Positions 1 through 8,142 of a stretch of DNA of 32,010 bases are shown here, piece after piece (within the stretch, counting starts at the first letter, position 1; each line of letters opens with the position of its first letter). The stretch lies in assembly GCA_011390385.1 (NCBI GenBank), contig JAABSN010000015.1, positions 1 to 32,010 on the forward strand. Reading direction: 5' to 3'. The stretch is from Thioalkalivibrio nitratireducens (GTDB lineage: Bacteria > Pseudomonadota > Gammaproteobacteria > Ectothiorhodospirales > Ectothiorhodospiraceae). The notes under the pieces were generated by a model, which was given only the letters and a program-made list of their open reading frames with translations, did not search any database and had not been told where the DNA came from. Position numbers and translations under genes: made by a program.

Positions 1-622
1 ACGCCACATGGTCGGAATACCGGGTGACGATGTGGCGCAGCCGGTAGAGCTCCAGGAACTCGTCGGCGTCCTCCTTCAGGTGCAGCGTGACTTCGGTTCC
101 CGTCAGCGCACGCGAACAGGCCTCCAGCGTGTAGCTGCCGGCACCGTCCGACTCCCAGCGCACTGCGGTATCCTCGGGCGCGTCGGCGCGTCGGGTCTCC
201 AGGGTCACACGGTCGGCCACGGTAAACGCCGAGTAGAATCCGACCCCGAACTGCCCGATCAACTGCGCATCCTTTTTCTGATCCCCGGTCAGGCGACTCA
301 GGAATTCCCTGGTGCCGGAACGCGCGATGGTGCCGATATTCTCGATCACTTCCTCACGCGACATGCCGATGCCGTTGTCGGTGATGTGGATCTGGCGCGC
401 TTCCTTGTCGACGCTGACGTCGATGGTCAACTGAGCGGGCTGGGTAATGGCGTCCGGCCGGGCCAGGGCCTCGAAACGCAGCTTGTCGCAGGCGTCGGCG
501 GCATTGGAGATGAGCTCGCGCAGGAAGATCTCGCGGTTGGAGTAGAGCGCATGCACCATCAGATGCAGTAACTGGCTGACTTCGGTCTCGAAGCTTCGGG
601 TCTCGCGTTGGGTCTCAGTCAT
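1..622 (-). CDS. htpG: Chaperone HtpG (Hsp90), N-terminal part, cut by window edge
   Basis: Bacterial Hsp90, an ATP-driven cytosolic chaperone dimer. About 207 residues of the N-terminal GHKL ATPase domain are visible. The start reads [11 protein letters not shown], followed by the family hallmark [20 protein letters not shown] (ATP-binding helix with the conserved E and N). The left-most part encodes the end of the ATPase domain ([18 protein letters not shown]). The rest of the gene lies beyond position 1. The ATG at 622 overlaps the stop of rlmJ by 8 bp (ATGACTGA), so there is no intergenic space for a promoter and any heat-shock promoter would have to lie inside rlmJ. Family assignment is secure. 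Confidence 0.96.
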   Translation of the reverse strand, partial: MTETQRETRSFETEVSQLLHLMVHALYSNREIFLRELISNAADACDKLRFEALARPDAITQPAQLTIDVSVDKEARQIHITDNGIGMSREEVIENIGTIARSGTREFLSRLTGDQKKDAQLIGQFGVGFYSAFTVADRVTLETRRADAPEDTAVRWESDGAGSYTLEACSRALTGTEVTLHLKEDADEFLELYRLRHIVTRYSDHVA

Positions 623-1541
623 GGTCCGTCACATCCGGTATTTGGGTGGGTTCAAGGGATTCGACCCGGCAGAAATGGGGTCGCCCGGAGCCGATTTCAA
701 GGCTTTCCATTTGAAACAGGCCGCCCGATCGGTCGCGATCGAGGTGTTGCCAGGCGGCGAACAGGGTTTCCCTTGCCTGCCGGGGAAGCTGCCATGGTGC
801 GCCGAGCACGAGCACTCCCGATCCCTGCAGGCCGGGGCCGCGTATCGGCTGGCTCAGGCGCAGTTCACTGACCAGGCAGTCCTCGCCGGCATGCGCCGCC
901 AACAACCTGTCGCGCAGCGCCGCATATCGACCCTCGGCCAGGATCGGATACCAGATCATCAGGATCCCGGTATTCCAGCGCCGACGGATTTCAGCGGCGA
1001 TCGCTGCGACTTCATCGTACTCGGCGTTGCGTTCGTACGCCGGATCGAGCAATACCAGCCCGCGCCGGGGTTCAGGGGGGAACAGCGCACGCGCCGCCTC
1101 GCGCGCGTCTCGGCGGTGCACATGACAGCGCGAATCCGAACGCAGAGCGGCGTGCAGTTCCGCGTGGGCGGCCGGATGCAGTTCGCAAGCGATCAGACGA
1201 TCCTGTGCCCTGAGACGCGAACGAATCAGTTGCGGCGACCCGGGATACCACGTCGGGCCTCTCGCCGGCTCTGGCTGCCATGCGCGCAGCGAATCCAGGT
1301 AAGCGCGCAGCGGTGCAGGCCCGTCGGCATGCGACCACAAGCGGCCGATCCCCTGGCGCCATTCCCCGGTACGCCTGGCGGCTCCCGTGTCGAGCGGGTA
1401 CTGCCCGGAACCGGCAAACAGGTCGAGCGCCACGAACGGCTTCGGCCGGGCCAGCAAGGCGTCGAGCACCAGCCACAGCAGCAGGTGCTTGTGGACATCG
1501 GCGAAGTTGCCGGCGTGAAATTCGTGCTGATAGCTGAGCAT
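615..1541 (-). CDS. rlmJ: 23S rRNA (adenine(2030)-N6)-methyltransferase RlmJ
   Basis: SAM-dependent enzyme that methylates N6 of A2030 in 23S rRNA. The start is set at the ATG giving [19 protein letters not shown], which matches the conserved RlmJ N-terminus; the same frame stays open upstream, but those codons do not resemble the family. The SAM-binding segment is [13 protein letters not shown]. The catalytic N6-adenine MTase motif IV is LLDPAYE, where the E. coli enzyme has DPPY, so the second proline is alanine. The predicted 308 residues are slightly longer than the 280 of E. coli RlmJ. The stop overlaps the htpG start, so the two genes are probably translationally coupled. No strong Shine-Dalgarno is visible before the ATG. 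Confidence 0.93.
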   Translation of the reverse strand: MLSYQHEFHAGNFADVHKHLLLWLVLDALLARPKPFVALDLFAGSGQYPLDTGAARRTGEWRQGIGRLWSHADGPAPLRAYLDSLRAWQPEPARGPTWYPGSPQLIRSRLRAQDRLIACELHPAAHAELHAALRSDSRCHVHRRDAREAARALFPPEPRRGLVLLDPAYERNAEYDEVAAIAAEIRRRWNTGILMIWYPILAEGRYAALRDRLLAAHAGEDCLVSELRLSQPIRGPGLQGSGVLVLGAPWQLPRQARETLFAAWQHLDRDRSGGLFQMESLEIGSGRPHFCRVESLEPTQIPDVTDHD

Positions 1542-1614
1542 GGAGGGCACAGACGATACCCGCAAAACGCCCTGCAAACCACCATTGGGCGGGTCACCGT
1601 TACACAGGGTCGTT

Positions 1615-1668
1615 GTTAGCGTGAAAGAACCTTCATATGGTGCCGTAAGGCGAAGCCGAACCGCACCG
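1615..1668 (+). repeat. Dispersed stem-loop repeat, copy 1 (REP-like)
   Basis: Begins GTTAGCGTGAAAGAACC and continues through an imperfect palindrome whose outer ends are GGTGC and GCACC, with GGC/GCC around a 3-nt loop. A copy in opposite orientation lies at 6475-6526 and shares roughly 80% of its bases by eye. Both copies are in intergenic DNA. This looks like a REP-type interspersed element; its family is not identified. Confidence 0.7.
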
Positions 1669-1869
1669 ACAGCACGCCGGCCCTCTCCCCGGGGCCTCGA
1701 GCGGTGCAATTCGCTGCGCTCATTGACACCCTACACCTTTCGTCGTCCGAGGCGGCCACCAGCGCCATGGCAGGGCGCAGTAGCCGCCCGCCTATGTAAG
1801 GAAGCGAGGGCGATGAGATGGCCTCATTGCAAAAGGTGCCCGCGCCTGTCGACGCCACCCGCCCAATGC

Positions 1870-1901
1870 AAAAGGCCGCCGATGTCTCCATCGGCGGCCT
1901 T
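1870..1901 (-). terminator. Rho-independent terminator of soxAX
   Basis: A perfect 13-bp stem (arms 1872-1884 and 1889-1901) with a 4-nt loop. On the minus strand it is followed by a TTTT run at 1873-1870. It lies about 40 bp past the soxX stop and faces the right way to end sox transcription. Confidence 0.9.
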
Positions 1902-1942
1902 GTCATGGTCCCGAAGGACCCGCCATCGTCATGGGCTAGAGG

Positions 1943-2641
1943 TTACTTGTTGACCGGCGACTCCGGGTCGAACATGTACGCCATGAGGTCGGCGATCTTC
2001 TCCTGGGTCAGCATGCCGTTGGCGCCGAAACGCGGCATGTGGGTGCAGGGGAAATAGACATGCGGATTGTAGATCATGTCGTATGCGTACTTCAGGATCG
2101 CGTCGCTGGTGCCGCGGGTCTTGCCGTAGCCGGTCAGGCTCGGACCGACGGTACCACCGGTACGGTCTGTTGCCAACTGGTGGCAGTTATAGCAGGTGCC
2201 ACCTGACTCGCGCTTGGTGTGGTCATCGAAATTGTGCCCGATGCGATAGCCGAAACCGGACCAGGCGAGCTCACGGCCCTTTTCCCAATCGCCCAGCTTG
2301 ATCCCGCCTTCCGGATACACGATCGATTCCTGTGCGGCGGCACGGATGGCACTCAGCGTATCGGCGTCGGGCTTGCCGTCATCGATGATCGAGCAGGCCT
2401 TCTGCAGTTCGTCCTGCTGCATCCGTTCACGGGCGGTGCCGCCTTCCTGGACTTCCTGGGACAGGTTGAAACCGCCACCGTTATTGGCCTCGAAAATCAG
2501 GTATTCGGCGAGTTCGTGCGGGGTCATGGCCGTGTAATCGACCTGAGCGGACTTGTCGGCATCGGCGACGGCACAGCCGCCAGCGAAGAGCGTGGTTGCG
2601 AAGGCGACGATACCGGCCGCCAGAGGGGTCTTCTTGAACAT
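1943..2641 (-). CDS. soxX: Sulfur-oxidation cytochrome c subunit SoxX
   Basis: Periplasmic monoheme cytochrome c, partner of SoxA in the SoxXA complex that attaches thiosulfate to the SoxY carrier cysteine. The 232-residue product has an N-terminal secretion signal (about residues 1-25), a heme c motif CYNCH at 150-154, and the SoxX-type distal segment THMPRFG with M202 as the likely heme ligand. Roughly 120 residues precede the heme domain. The signal region contains FAGGC, which resembles a lipobox but lacks the usual leucine at -3, so lipid anchoring is uncertain. AAGGAG sits 9-10 nt before the ATG. It follows soxA after 27 bp and ends at a strong terminator. Confidence 0.93.
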   Translation of the reverse strand: MFKKTPLAAGIVAFATTLFAGGCAVADADKSAQVDYTAMTPHELAEYLIFEANNGGGFNLSQEVQEGGTARERMQQDELQKACSIIDDGKPDADTLSAIRAAAQESIVYPEGGIKLGDWEKGRELAWSGFGYRIGHNFDDHTKRESGGTCYNCHQLATDRTGGTVGPSLTGYGKTRGTSDAILKYAYDMIYNPHVYFPCTHMPRFGANGMLTQEKIADLMAYMFDPESPVNK

Positions 2642-2668
2642 AGGTCGAATCTCCTTGTGCGTCCGGAA

Positions 2669-3505
2669 TCAGCGCTTCATGTCGGGCAGGATGGCCGGCT
2701 GGCCGCGGGCCTGATCGGTCCAGTACGAGATCAGCGCGATGGAGGCATCGGATCCCGCAAGCATGCCTGCCTGGCGCATCTGGTAGTAGCAACCACGGAC
2801 ACGGTGCTGACTGCTGCGTACGTTGTCATGACCGACCCGGAATGCGGGCCAGGAAATCGCCTTGGTCCAGTCTTCCCCCACCTTGACGTTCGGCAGCACG
2901 GACGCACGCACCTGCTTGCCCGACTGACCGTGGCAGGCGTAGCAGTTGAAGTCGGCCTTGCCGGCACGACGGGCGAACATGACCTCACCGGCGTCGCGCA
3001 TCGCCTTCTCCAGCGGGTGATCGAGCGGATTGTTCCACTCCATGCCGTTGGACTGCATCGCGATGTAGGTCTGGAGCTTCATGTGGTCGGAACCGGAGCC
3101 ATGTTTCCGCTTGACGGCCGGATCGTCCGCAGCGAAGCCCTGGACCTCGGTCATGCAATGCACGATACGGGTTTCAAGGTCCATCACCTTGCCGGTGTCC
3201 TCGAAATAACGCGGCAGCTCGACGTAGGCGCCTTCCAGAACACCCGGACCCTTGCCGAAATCGCAGGATTCCATCGAGACGTTATTGGGTCCGCGCGGCG
3301 TATGGAACAAATCCTCGCCGTCCATGCCAACCCAGAGGGCCGGGTTGTCAGGCATCATGAGCAGGTTCTGGTCACTCTGAGTGAGGTACGCGGAGTCGAC
3401 GGAATCAATCAGTCCCTGAAGGACCTCCTCCGGTGCTTTCTCGGCTTGGGCCGTTGCACCCAACGCCAGCGCCAAGGGCAGCGCGAGCAAGGCTTTCTTA
3501 ATCAT
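2669..3505 (-). CDS. soxA: L-cysteine S-thiosulfotransferase subunit SoxA (monoheme type)
   Basis: Catalytic subunit of SoxXA, which oxidatively conjugates thiosulfate to SoxY in the periplasm. The predicted 278 residues start with a typical Sec signal ending near ATAQA. One heme motif, CYACH, is at 188-192. The active-site cysteine, modified to persulfide in known SoxA proteins, is C239 in RVRGCYYQMR. The first heme motif of diheme SoxA is absent; C81 and C117 remain and probably form the disulfide known from monoheme SoxA. The start at MIKKA is chosen because GGAGG lies 5 nt upstream; an in-frame ATG four codons earlier overlaps that site. soxA precedes soxX, the reverse of the common order, and soxB, soxYZ and soxK are not in the window. 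A TTGACA hexamer at 3606-3601 may be part of the promoter, but no good -10 follows. Confidence 0.94.
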   Translation of the reverse strand: MIKKALLALPLALALGATAQAEKAPEEVLQGLIDSVDSAYLTQSDQNLLMMPDNPALWVGMDGEDLFHTPRGPNNVSMESCDFGKGPGVLEGAYVELPRYFEDTGKVMDLETRIVHCMTEVQGFAADDPAVKRKHGSGSDHMKLQTYIAMQSNGMEWNNPLDHPLEKAMRDAGEVMFARRAGKADFNCYACHGQSGKQVRASVLPNVKVGEDWTKAISWPAFRVGHDNVRSSQHRVRGCYYQMRQAGMLAGSDASIALISYWTDQARGQPAILPDMKR

Positions 3506-3778
3506 GGAAACCTCCATCACATGGTAGAACATCATTGTTTTGATGGTACGGAGCCGACGGGTCCGAACCTCCCTCCATCGTGCAAATGCGCAGAGCCCCC
3601 TGTCAACTAACAAGCCGAGATTAGCTTCTGCTAAAGTACTGATTTCTCGGGGGAGCTCAAGACGGCATCACCCTGCAGACGGGACCGCCCCGGGGATTAT
3701 TCCCTGTACGTGGGGCATTTTCCGCATTTTCTGGGGTTGGGCGCGACGCATTGCGCCGGTCCCAACGCAGATACCACC

Positions 3779-4390
3779 TCAAGGCAAGCGACAGGACGCG
3801 GCCATGCCGGGCCAGGACCCTGGCATCTCATGACCCAGCAGCCAACCCTTGATGTCCGCCATCGGCCCCTGCCGTTGCCCGGCATACCCGCCGGCACCAC
3901 GTCCCGAGGCCGATATCGGAACCACGCGATGACAGGGAACGAACAATGGCCAGGGGTTGGCCCGACAGGCCTGTCCCACAGCCCGAGGCGAGGAACCGAT
4001 GGCGTGGGCAATGTCGGCATAGTTGCGGGTTTCCCCGACAGGGATAGTACAGAGGGTTTCCCACACCTTGCGGGCATGCGGACTACCGGGCGGAACCGCC
4101 GCTGGTGGACGCCAGTTCGCGGGATCACGCAGATAATCGAGGGGATCGAAGGGGACTTCCACCGGAACCGCTGGCGCCGGCTCGCGCAGCGCGCGATCGA
4201 GCGCAGCGCGGAAGCCTGTGGGCAGTCGCTGCGGGTTCCCGGGCGCCGATTCGGTGCCCGGATCGGAAGCCAGCCAGTCGGCGAGCAGCAGCCCATGGCG
4301 CGCCGAGCAGGCACAGACGAACTCGAGCGGCCCTTGTGGAACGAGGCAGCGCCGGAGGTCGACGGTCATCAGGCTCGCGGGGTCAGGCAT
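3779..4390 (-). CDS. ogt: Methylated-DNA--[protein]-cysteine S-methyltransferase
   Basis: Suicide DNA-repair protein that transfers the methyl group of O6-methylguanine to its own cysteine. The active site is VPCHRVV with C153. The DNA-binding helix-turn-helix region (YADIAHAIGSSPRAVGQACRAN) precedes it, as in Ogt/MGMT. The 203 residues are slightly longer than typical Ogt, with a less conserved N-terminal domain and a short C-terminal tail. It starts 11 bp after the rplS stop, so it is probably the last gene of the ribosomal operon. No Ada-type regulatory domain is present. A later in-frame ATG (MTVDLRR) is a possible alternative start. Confidence 0.9.
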   Translation of the reverse strand: MPDPASLMTVDLRRCLVPQGPLEFVCACSARHGLLLADWLASDPGTESAPGNPQRLPTGFRAALDRALREPAPAVPVEVPFDPLDYLRDPANWRPPAAVPPGSPHARKVWETLCTIPVGETRNYADIAHAIGSSPRAVGQACRANPWPLFVPCHRVVPISASGRGAGGYAGQRQGPMADIKGWLLGHEMPGSWPGMAASCRLP

Positions 4391-4401
4391 CGCCGCCCGA
4401 A

Positions 4402-4758
4402 TCAGCGCGCGGCCTTGACGTCTTCCTTGATTCGTGCGGCCTTGCCGGTGCGGTCACGCAGGTAATAGAGCTTGGCCCGGCGCACCGCGCCACGCCGCTT
4501 GACCTGGATCTCGGCCACCAGCGGGCTATGGGTCTGAAACGCGCGCTCGACGCCCGTCCCATACGACATCTTGCGCACGGTGAACGCGGAGTTCAGGCCA
4601 CGGTTGCGCTTGGCGATCACCACGCCCTCGAAGGCCTGGAGCCGTTCCCGGTCGCCTTCCTTGACCTTGACCTGAACCACGACGGTGTCGCCGGGGCCGA
4701 AGTCGGGCACCGAACTCTTCATCTGTTCGGCTTCCAGTTGCTCAATAATGCTCTTCAT
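4402..4758 (-). CDS. rplS: Large-subunit ribosomal protein L19
   Basis: Structural protein of the 50S subunit near the 30S interface. The 118 residues match the usual L19 length and carry the family segments [41 protein letters not shown] and the basic tail [16 protein letters not shown]. It lies 9 bp after trmD in the conserved rpsP-rimM-trmD-rplS order. Confidence 0.98.
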   Translation of the reverse strand: MKSIIEQLEAEQMKSSVPDFGPGDTVVVQVKVKEGDRERLQAFEGVVIAKRNRGLNSAFTVRKMSYGTGVERAFQTHSPLVAEIQVKRRGAVRRAKLYYLRDRTGKAARIKEDVKAAR

Positions 4759-4767
4759 CGTCCAACC

Positions 4768-5535
4768 TCAATCGTCGCTGTTTCTGCCGCCGGCGGAGAC
4801 CTTCCGCAGGCTTCGGTATTCATCCAGCAGGGCCGCGTCGTCCGACCCCAGCTCCAGGCCGGCCAACAGGTCGGGCCTGCGTTCCCAGGTGCGCCCCAGC
4901 GCCTCACGGCGCCGCCAGCGCTCGATCTGCGCGTGGTGGCCGGTCAGCAGTTCCGCCGGGACCCCGCGCCCCGCGACCACTTCCGGCCGCGTGTAATGCG
5001 GACAGTCGAGCAGCCCGTCGGTAAAGGAGTCCTGTGCCGCCGAATCGGCGTGGCCCAGGGCTCCCGGCAGCAGCCGGACGCAGGCATCGATCAGCACCAT
5101 CGCACCCAGTTCTCCACCCGAGAGCACATAATCTCCGATGGACCATTCTTCGTCGACCTCGGCCTCCAGCAGCCGTTCGTCGATGCCCTCGTAGCGCCCG
5201 CATAGCAATGCCAACCGGGGCAGTCCGGCAAAACGGCGCACGGCAGCCTGATCGACCGGACGCCCCTGCGGCGTCAGCGCCACGACCCGTACGGGACGCG
5301 GATCGTCCGCCCGCATTGCCGTCAGCGCCGCGGCGAGCGGGCCATACTGCATCACCATTCCCGGGCCACCGCCATAGGGCCGATCGTCGACCGCCTGGTG
5401 CACCCCGGCGCCCCAGCGCCTCGGGTTCCAGGTATGCAGTTCGTACAGCCCCTGTTCAACCGCTCGCCCGGTAATCCCGTGATCGGCAACCGTGGCCACC
5501 ATCTCGGGGAACAGTGTAATCACGTCGAAACGCAT
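4768..5535 (-). CDS. trmD: tRNA (guanosine(37)-N1)-methyltransferase TrmD
   Basis: Makes m1G37 next to the anticodon, which prevents +1 frameshifting. It is a SPOUT enzyme with a trefoil-knot SAM site, visible as [20 protein letters not shown]. The N-terminus [12 protein letters not shown] and the loop [13 protein letters not shown] are diagnostic. The start is set at this MRF ATG, which gives 255 residues and leaves 8 bp after the rimM stop; an upstream extension of 14 codons would overlap rimM and is not conserved. Confidence 0.97.
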   Translation of the reverse strand: MRFDVITLFPEMVATVADHGITGRAVEQGLYELHTWNPRRWGAGVHQAVDDRPYGGGPGMVMQYGPLAAALTAMRADDPRPVRVVALTPQGRPVDQAAVRRFAGLPRLALLCGRYEGIDERLLEAEVDEEWSIGDYVLSGGELGAMVLIDACVRLLPGALGHADSAAQDSFTDGLLDCPHYTRPEVVAGRGVPAELLTGHHAQIERWRRREALGRTWERRPDLLAGLELGSDDAALLDEYRSLRKVSAGGRNSDD

Positions 5536-5543
5536 CACGGCGC

Positions 5544-6056
5544 TCAGAAATCCGGATCCCAGTCGACCCGCACGCAACCGGCTTCGAGATCCACGTCGAT
5601 CACGTACAGGCCCCGGACCCAGGGCACCAGACGTTCACGATCGCCCTTGACCACCATCACGTCGTTGGCGCCGGTCTGAATGAAACCGCGGATTTCCCCA
5701 AGCACCGTTCCATCCACCGTCTCCACCGCCAGCCCCTGCAGATCGGCCCAGTAGAACGCGCCCTCCTCGGGCGGTGGCAGCCAGCGGCGTTCAATCGCCA
5801 GCGTGCAGCCGATCAGCGCGTGTGCCGCCTCCCGATCCACCGTCTCACGGAACTTGACGACCACTCCATGCCCATGGGCGCGTCCATCCTCGACTTCGAG
5901 GCACTCCCAGCCGCCGCCACGCTGCACCCAGAGACGGGGGAATTCAGTGATCGCGGCACGCGGTTCGGTGTCCGAGAACACGCGCACGAAACCCTTCACT
6001 CCGTAGACGCCTGACACGCGTCCGACAATCAGCCGATCCTCTTCCGGAGGAGTCAC
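5544..6056 (-). CDS. rimM: Ribosome maturation factor RimM
   Basis: Assembly factor for the 30S head that binds S19. The 170 residues contain the RimM beta-barrel start ([20 protein letters not shown]) and the PRC-barrel part ([34 protein letters not shown]), and end VDWDPDF as is usual for the family. Translation appears to start at GTG; no in-frame ATG sits nearby and the ribosome binding site is weak, which may mean coupling to rpsP, whose stop lies 20 bp upstream. Confidence 0.96.
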   Translation of the reverse strand: MTPPEEDRLIVGRVSGVYGVKGFVRVFSDTEPRAAITEFPRLWVQRGGGWECLEVEDGRAHGHGVVVKFRETVDREAAHALIGCTLAIERRWLPPPEEGAFYWADLQGLAVETVDGTVLGEIRGFIQTGANDVMVVKGDRERLVPWVRGLYVIDVDLEAGCVRVDWDPDF

Positions 6057-6076
6057 GCGCAGGGACTGTCAGCGTC

Positions 6077-6337
6077 TCAGCCTGCGGCAGCAACCTGTTT
6101 GCGATGGTTCTTGATCAGCTGGCCGACGCGCTCGGAAGTCCCGGCACCGCGCTCGAGCCAGTGGTCGACACGCGCAAGATCGATCTGGAACGGAACTTCC
6201 TGACCGCGGGCAACCGGGTTGAAGAAACCGATACGCTCGATGTAGCCGCTATCGCGGCGAGCGCGCGAGTCGGTGACAACGATCTGGTAAAACGGTGCGC
6301 GCTTCGCGCCACGACGGGACAAACGGATGGTAACCAT
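6077..6337 (-). CDS. rpsP: Small-subunit ribosomal protein S16
   Basis: First gene of the ribosomal operon. The N-terminus [20 protein letters not shown] and the segment [20 protein letters not shown] are highly characteristic of S16, and 86 residues is a normal length. It has a GAGG-type ribosome binding site and its own sigma70 promoter about 50 bp upstream. Confidence 0.98.
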   Translation of the reverse strand: MVTIRLSRRGAKRAPFYQIVVTDSRARRDSGYIERIGFFNPVARGQEVPFQIDLARVDHWLERGAGTSERVGQLIKNHRKQVAAAG

Positions 6338-6384
6338 GCCTGTTCTGGACCTCGGCGAATTCAGTGTGCTTGAGCAAACCGCGG

Positions 6385-6412
6385 ATTATAGCCTACTGCG
6401 GCCACGAAACAA
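6385..6412 (-). promoter_or_regulatory. Sigma70 promoter of the rpsP-rimM-trmD-rplS-ogt operon
   Basis: On the minus strand a perfect -10 TATAAT (6390-6385) lies 16 bp after a -35-like TTGTTT (6412-6407). The predicted transcript would start near 6378, giving a leader of about 40 nt before rpsP. Confidence 0.75.
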
Positions 6413-6474
6413 CCTCCTGTGCGCAACGGACCCGTGACCGGCACCCTGAAAGCCCGGCGTGGCTGACCTCGGCG

Positions 6475-6526
6475 CGGTGCGGTTCGGCTGCGCCTCACAG
6501 CACCCTGCGCGGGTTCTTTCACGCTA
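6475..6526 (-). repeat. Dispersed stem-loop repeat, copy 2 (REP-like)
   Basis: Read on the minus strand it begins TAGCGTGAAAGAACCC, then GGTGC...GGC, a 3-nt loop and GCC...GCACC, closely matching 1615-1668 on the plus strand. Differences fall mainly in the bases between the conserved GAAAGAACC and the hairpin and in stem mispairs. Confidence 0.7.
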
Positions 6527-6566
6527 CCTGTCATGGCCGGCGGCCACCCCGAAGGATGAAAAGGCG

Positions 6567-6646
6567 AGCCACGGAAAGCACGGACGGACAAGGACAAGGG
6601 GTTCGGCCCGTTTCATTTTCCGTGGTTTCCGTGTCCTTCGGTGGCT
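6567..6646. repeat. Long imperfect inverted repeat downstream of ffh
   Basis: The left arm begins AGCCACGGAAAGCACGGA (from 6567); the right arm ends TTCCGTGTCCTTCGGTGGCT (6627-6646). The outer ten bases of the arms pair with one mismatch, and further in the pairing is interrupted. On the minus strand the element follows the ffh stop and is followed by CGCCTTTTC, so it could act as a weak terminator. Confidence 0.5.
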
Positions 6647-6657
6647 GTATTTTCACG

Positions 6658-8049
6658 CTAACGGAAGGGGAAACCACCCGGCCCGGGACCACCCGGCCCC
6701 CCCATGCCACCGAGCTTGCCGCCAAGAGCGCGCATCATCTTGCCCGCTCCGCCCTTGGAAAATTTCTTCATCGCCTTGCTCATCTGGGTATGCTGTTTCA
6801 GCAGACGGTTCACATCCTGGATCTGCGCACCCGACCCGGCAGCGATACGCCGCTTGCGCGATCCCTTGATCAATTCCGGGCGTCGCCGCTCCTGCTCGGT
6901 CATGGAACCGATCACAGCCATCATGCGCCGGATCTCGCGGTCATTGGTCTGATTTTTCACCGCGTCGGGCAATTGCCCGGCTCCCGGCAGCTTTTCCAGC
7001 AGGCTGCCGATTCCTCCCATCCGCTGCATCTGCGAGAGCTGGTCGTGCAGATCGTTGAAATTGAAGGAGCGCCCCTTCTTCAGCTTGCGCGCGAGCTTTT
7101 CCGCCTTGTCCTGGTCGACCTGCCGGGTCGCTTCCTCGACCAGGGTAAGAACGTCACCCATGCCGAGGATGCGCGAGACGATGCGCTCGGGATGGAACGG
7201 TTCGAGTGCATCGGAGCGCTCGCCCATGCCCAGAAACTTGATCGGCACACCGGTGATCCTGCGCACCGAAAGCGCGGCGCCGCCACGGGCATCGCCATCG
7301 GCCTTGGTCAGGATCACGCCGGTCAGCGGCAGTGCCTCACCGAAAGCCCGCGCGGTGTTGGCGGCGTCCTGTCCAGTCATCGCGTCGACCACGAACAGGG
7401 TCTCGATCGGATCGATTGCCTCGTGCAGGGCCTTGATCTCGGCCATCATCGCGTCGTCGATGTGCAGCCGGCCCGCAGTATCCACCAGCAGAACGTCCTT
7501 CATCTCGCGCCGGGCCCGATCGACCGCGGCGCGCGCGATCGCCTCCGGGCGCTGCGTGATGTCGCTCGGATAGAAACTGACTTCGACCTGGCCGGCCAGC
7601 GTTTCGAGCTGCTGGATGGCTGCGGGGCGATAAACATCGCAACTGACGACGGCGACCTTCTTTTTCTGGCGTTCACGCAGCAGGCGCGCCAGCTTGCCGA
7701 TGCTCGTCGTCTTGCCAGCCCCCTGCAGACCGGCGACGAGCACGATCGCCGGCGGCTGGCTCGCGAGGTTCAGGCTGGCGCCGGCGCCGCCCATCACCTG
7801 CACCAGTTCGTCATTCACGACCTTGATGAACGCCTGCCCGGGGGTCAGGCTACCGATGACTTCCTTGCCCAGCGCCTTGGTACGGACCTCGCTGATGAAT
7901 TCGCGCACCACGGGCAGCGCCACATCGGCCTCGAGCAGGGCCATGCGCACCTCGCGCAGTGCTTCCTGGATATTGTCTTCGGTGAGCCGGGCCTGGCCCT
8001 TGAAGCGCTTGACCGTTGCCTGCAGGCGGCTGGAAAGGCCATCAAACAT
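6658..8049 (-). CDS. ffh: Signal recognition particle protein Ffh (SRP54)
   Basis: GTPase subunit of the SRP that delivers nascent membrane proteins to FtsY and the translocon. The 463 residues show the N domain (MFDGLSSRLQATVKRFKG), the G domain with P-loop GLQGAGKTT (107-115), SCDVYRPAA, DTAGRL and TKADGDARGG, and a methionine-rich, glycine-tailed M domain with the RNA-binding segment GSRKRRIAAGSG. The start is the ATG at 8049, preceded by GGGGA; the same frame is open far upstream, but that part lies antisense to ypjD and is unlike SRP54. The 93-bp gap to the divergent ypjD gene carries a GATAAT hexamer on each strand, too weak to call as promoters. Confidence 0.97.
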   Translation of the reverse strand: MFDGLSSRLQATVKRFKGQARLTEDNIQEALREVRMALLEADVALPVVREFISEVRTKALGKEVIGSLTPGQAFIKVVNDELVQVMGGAGASLNLASQPPAIVLVAGLQGAGKTTSIGKLARLLRERQKKKVAVVSCDVYRPAAIQQLETLAGQVEVSFYPSDITQRPEAIARAAVDRARREMKDVLLVDTAGRLHIDDAMMAEIKALHEAIDPIETLFVVDAMTGQDAANTARAFGEALPLTGVILTKADGDARGGAALSVRRITGVPIKFLGMGERSDALEPFHPERIVSRILGMGDVLTLVEEATRQVDQDKAEKLARKLKKGRSFNFNDLHDQLSQMQRMGGIGSLLEKLPGAGQLPDAVKNQTNDREIRRMMAVIGSMTEQERRRPELIKGSRKRRIAAGSGAQIQDVNRLLKQHTQMSKAMKKFSKGGAGKMMRALGGKLGGMGGPGGPGPGGFPFR

Positions 8050-8142
8050 AATTTTTCCCCTACGATGGAAAAGCCGCAGGCAGTGTACCGTCACCGGCCC
8101 CTGCGGTGCATTATCAGCGCGATGCGTGGATAATCCGGCACC

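Larger units (their letters stand above)
1542..1942. other. Non-coding stretch between soxX and rlmJ
   Basis: About 400 bp without a convincing gene. The part next to rlmJ should hold its promoter, but only weak -10-like sequences are visible on the minus strand. Positions 1615-1668 carry a dispersed stem-loop repeat, and 1870-1901 carry the terminator of soxX, each listed separately. Short open frames here have no ribosome binding site or recognisable product. Confidence 0.6.
6338..6657. other. Repeat-bearing non-coding stretch between ffh and rpsP
   Basis: 320 bp with no gene. It contains the rpsP promoter (6385-6412), copy 2 of the dispersed stem-loop repeat (6475-6526), and a long imperfect inverted repeat (6567-6646) that may end ffh transcription. 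All three are listed separately. Confidence 0.7.

Noticed and set aside
3601..3606. Sigma70 promoter for soxA based on TTGACA
   Set aside because: The -35 hexamer is perfect but no acceptable -10 lies 16-18 bp downstream, so no promoter is called.
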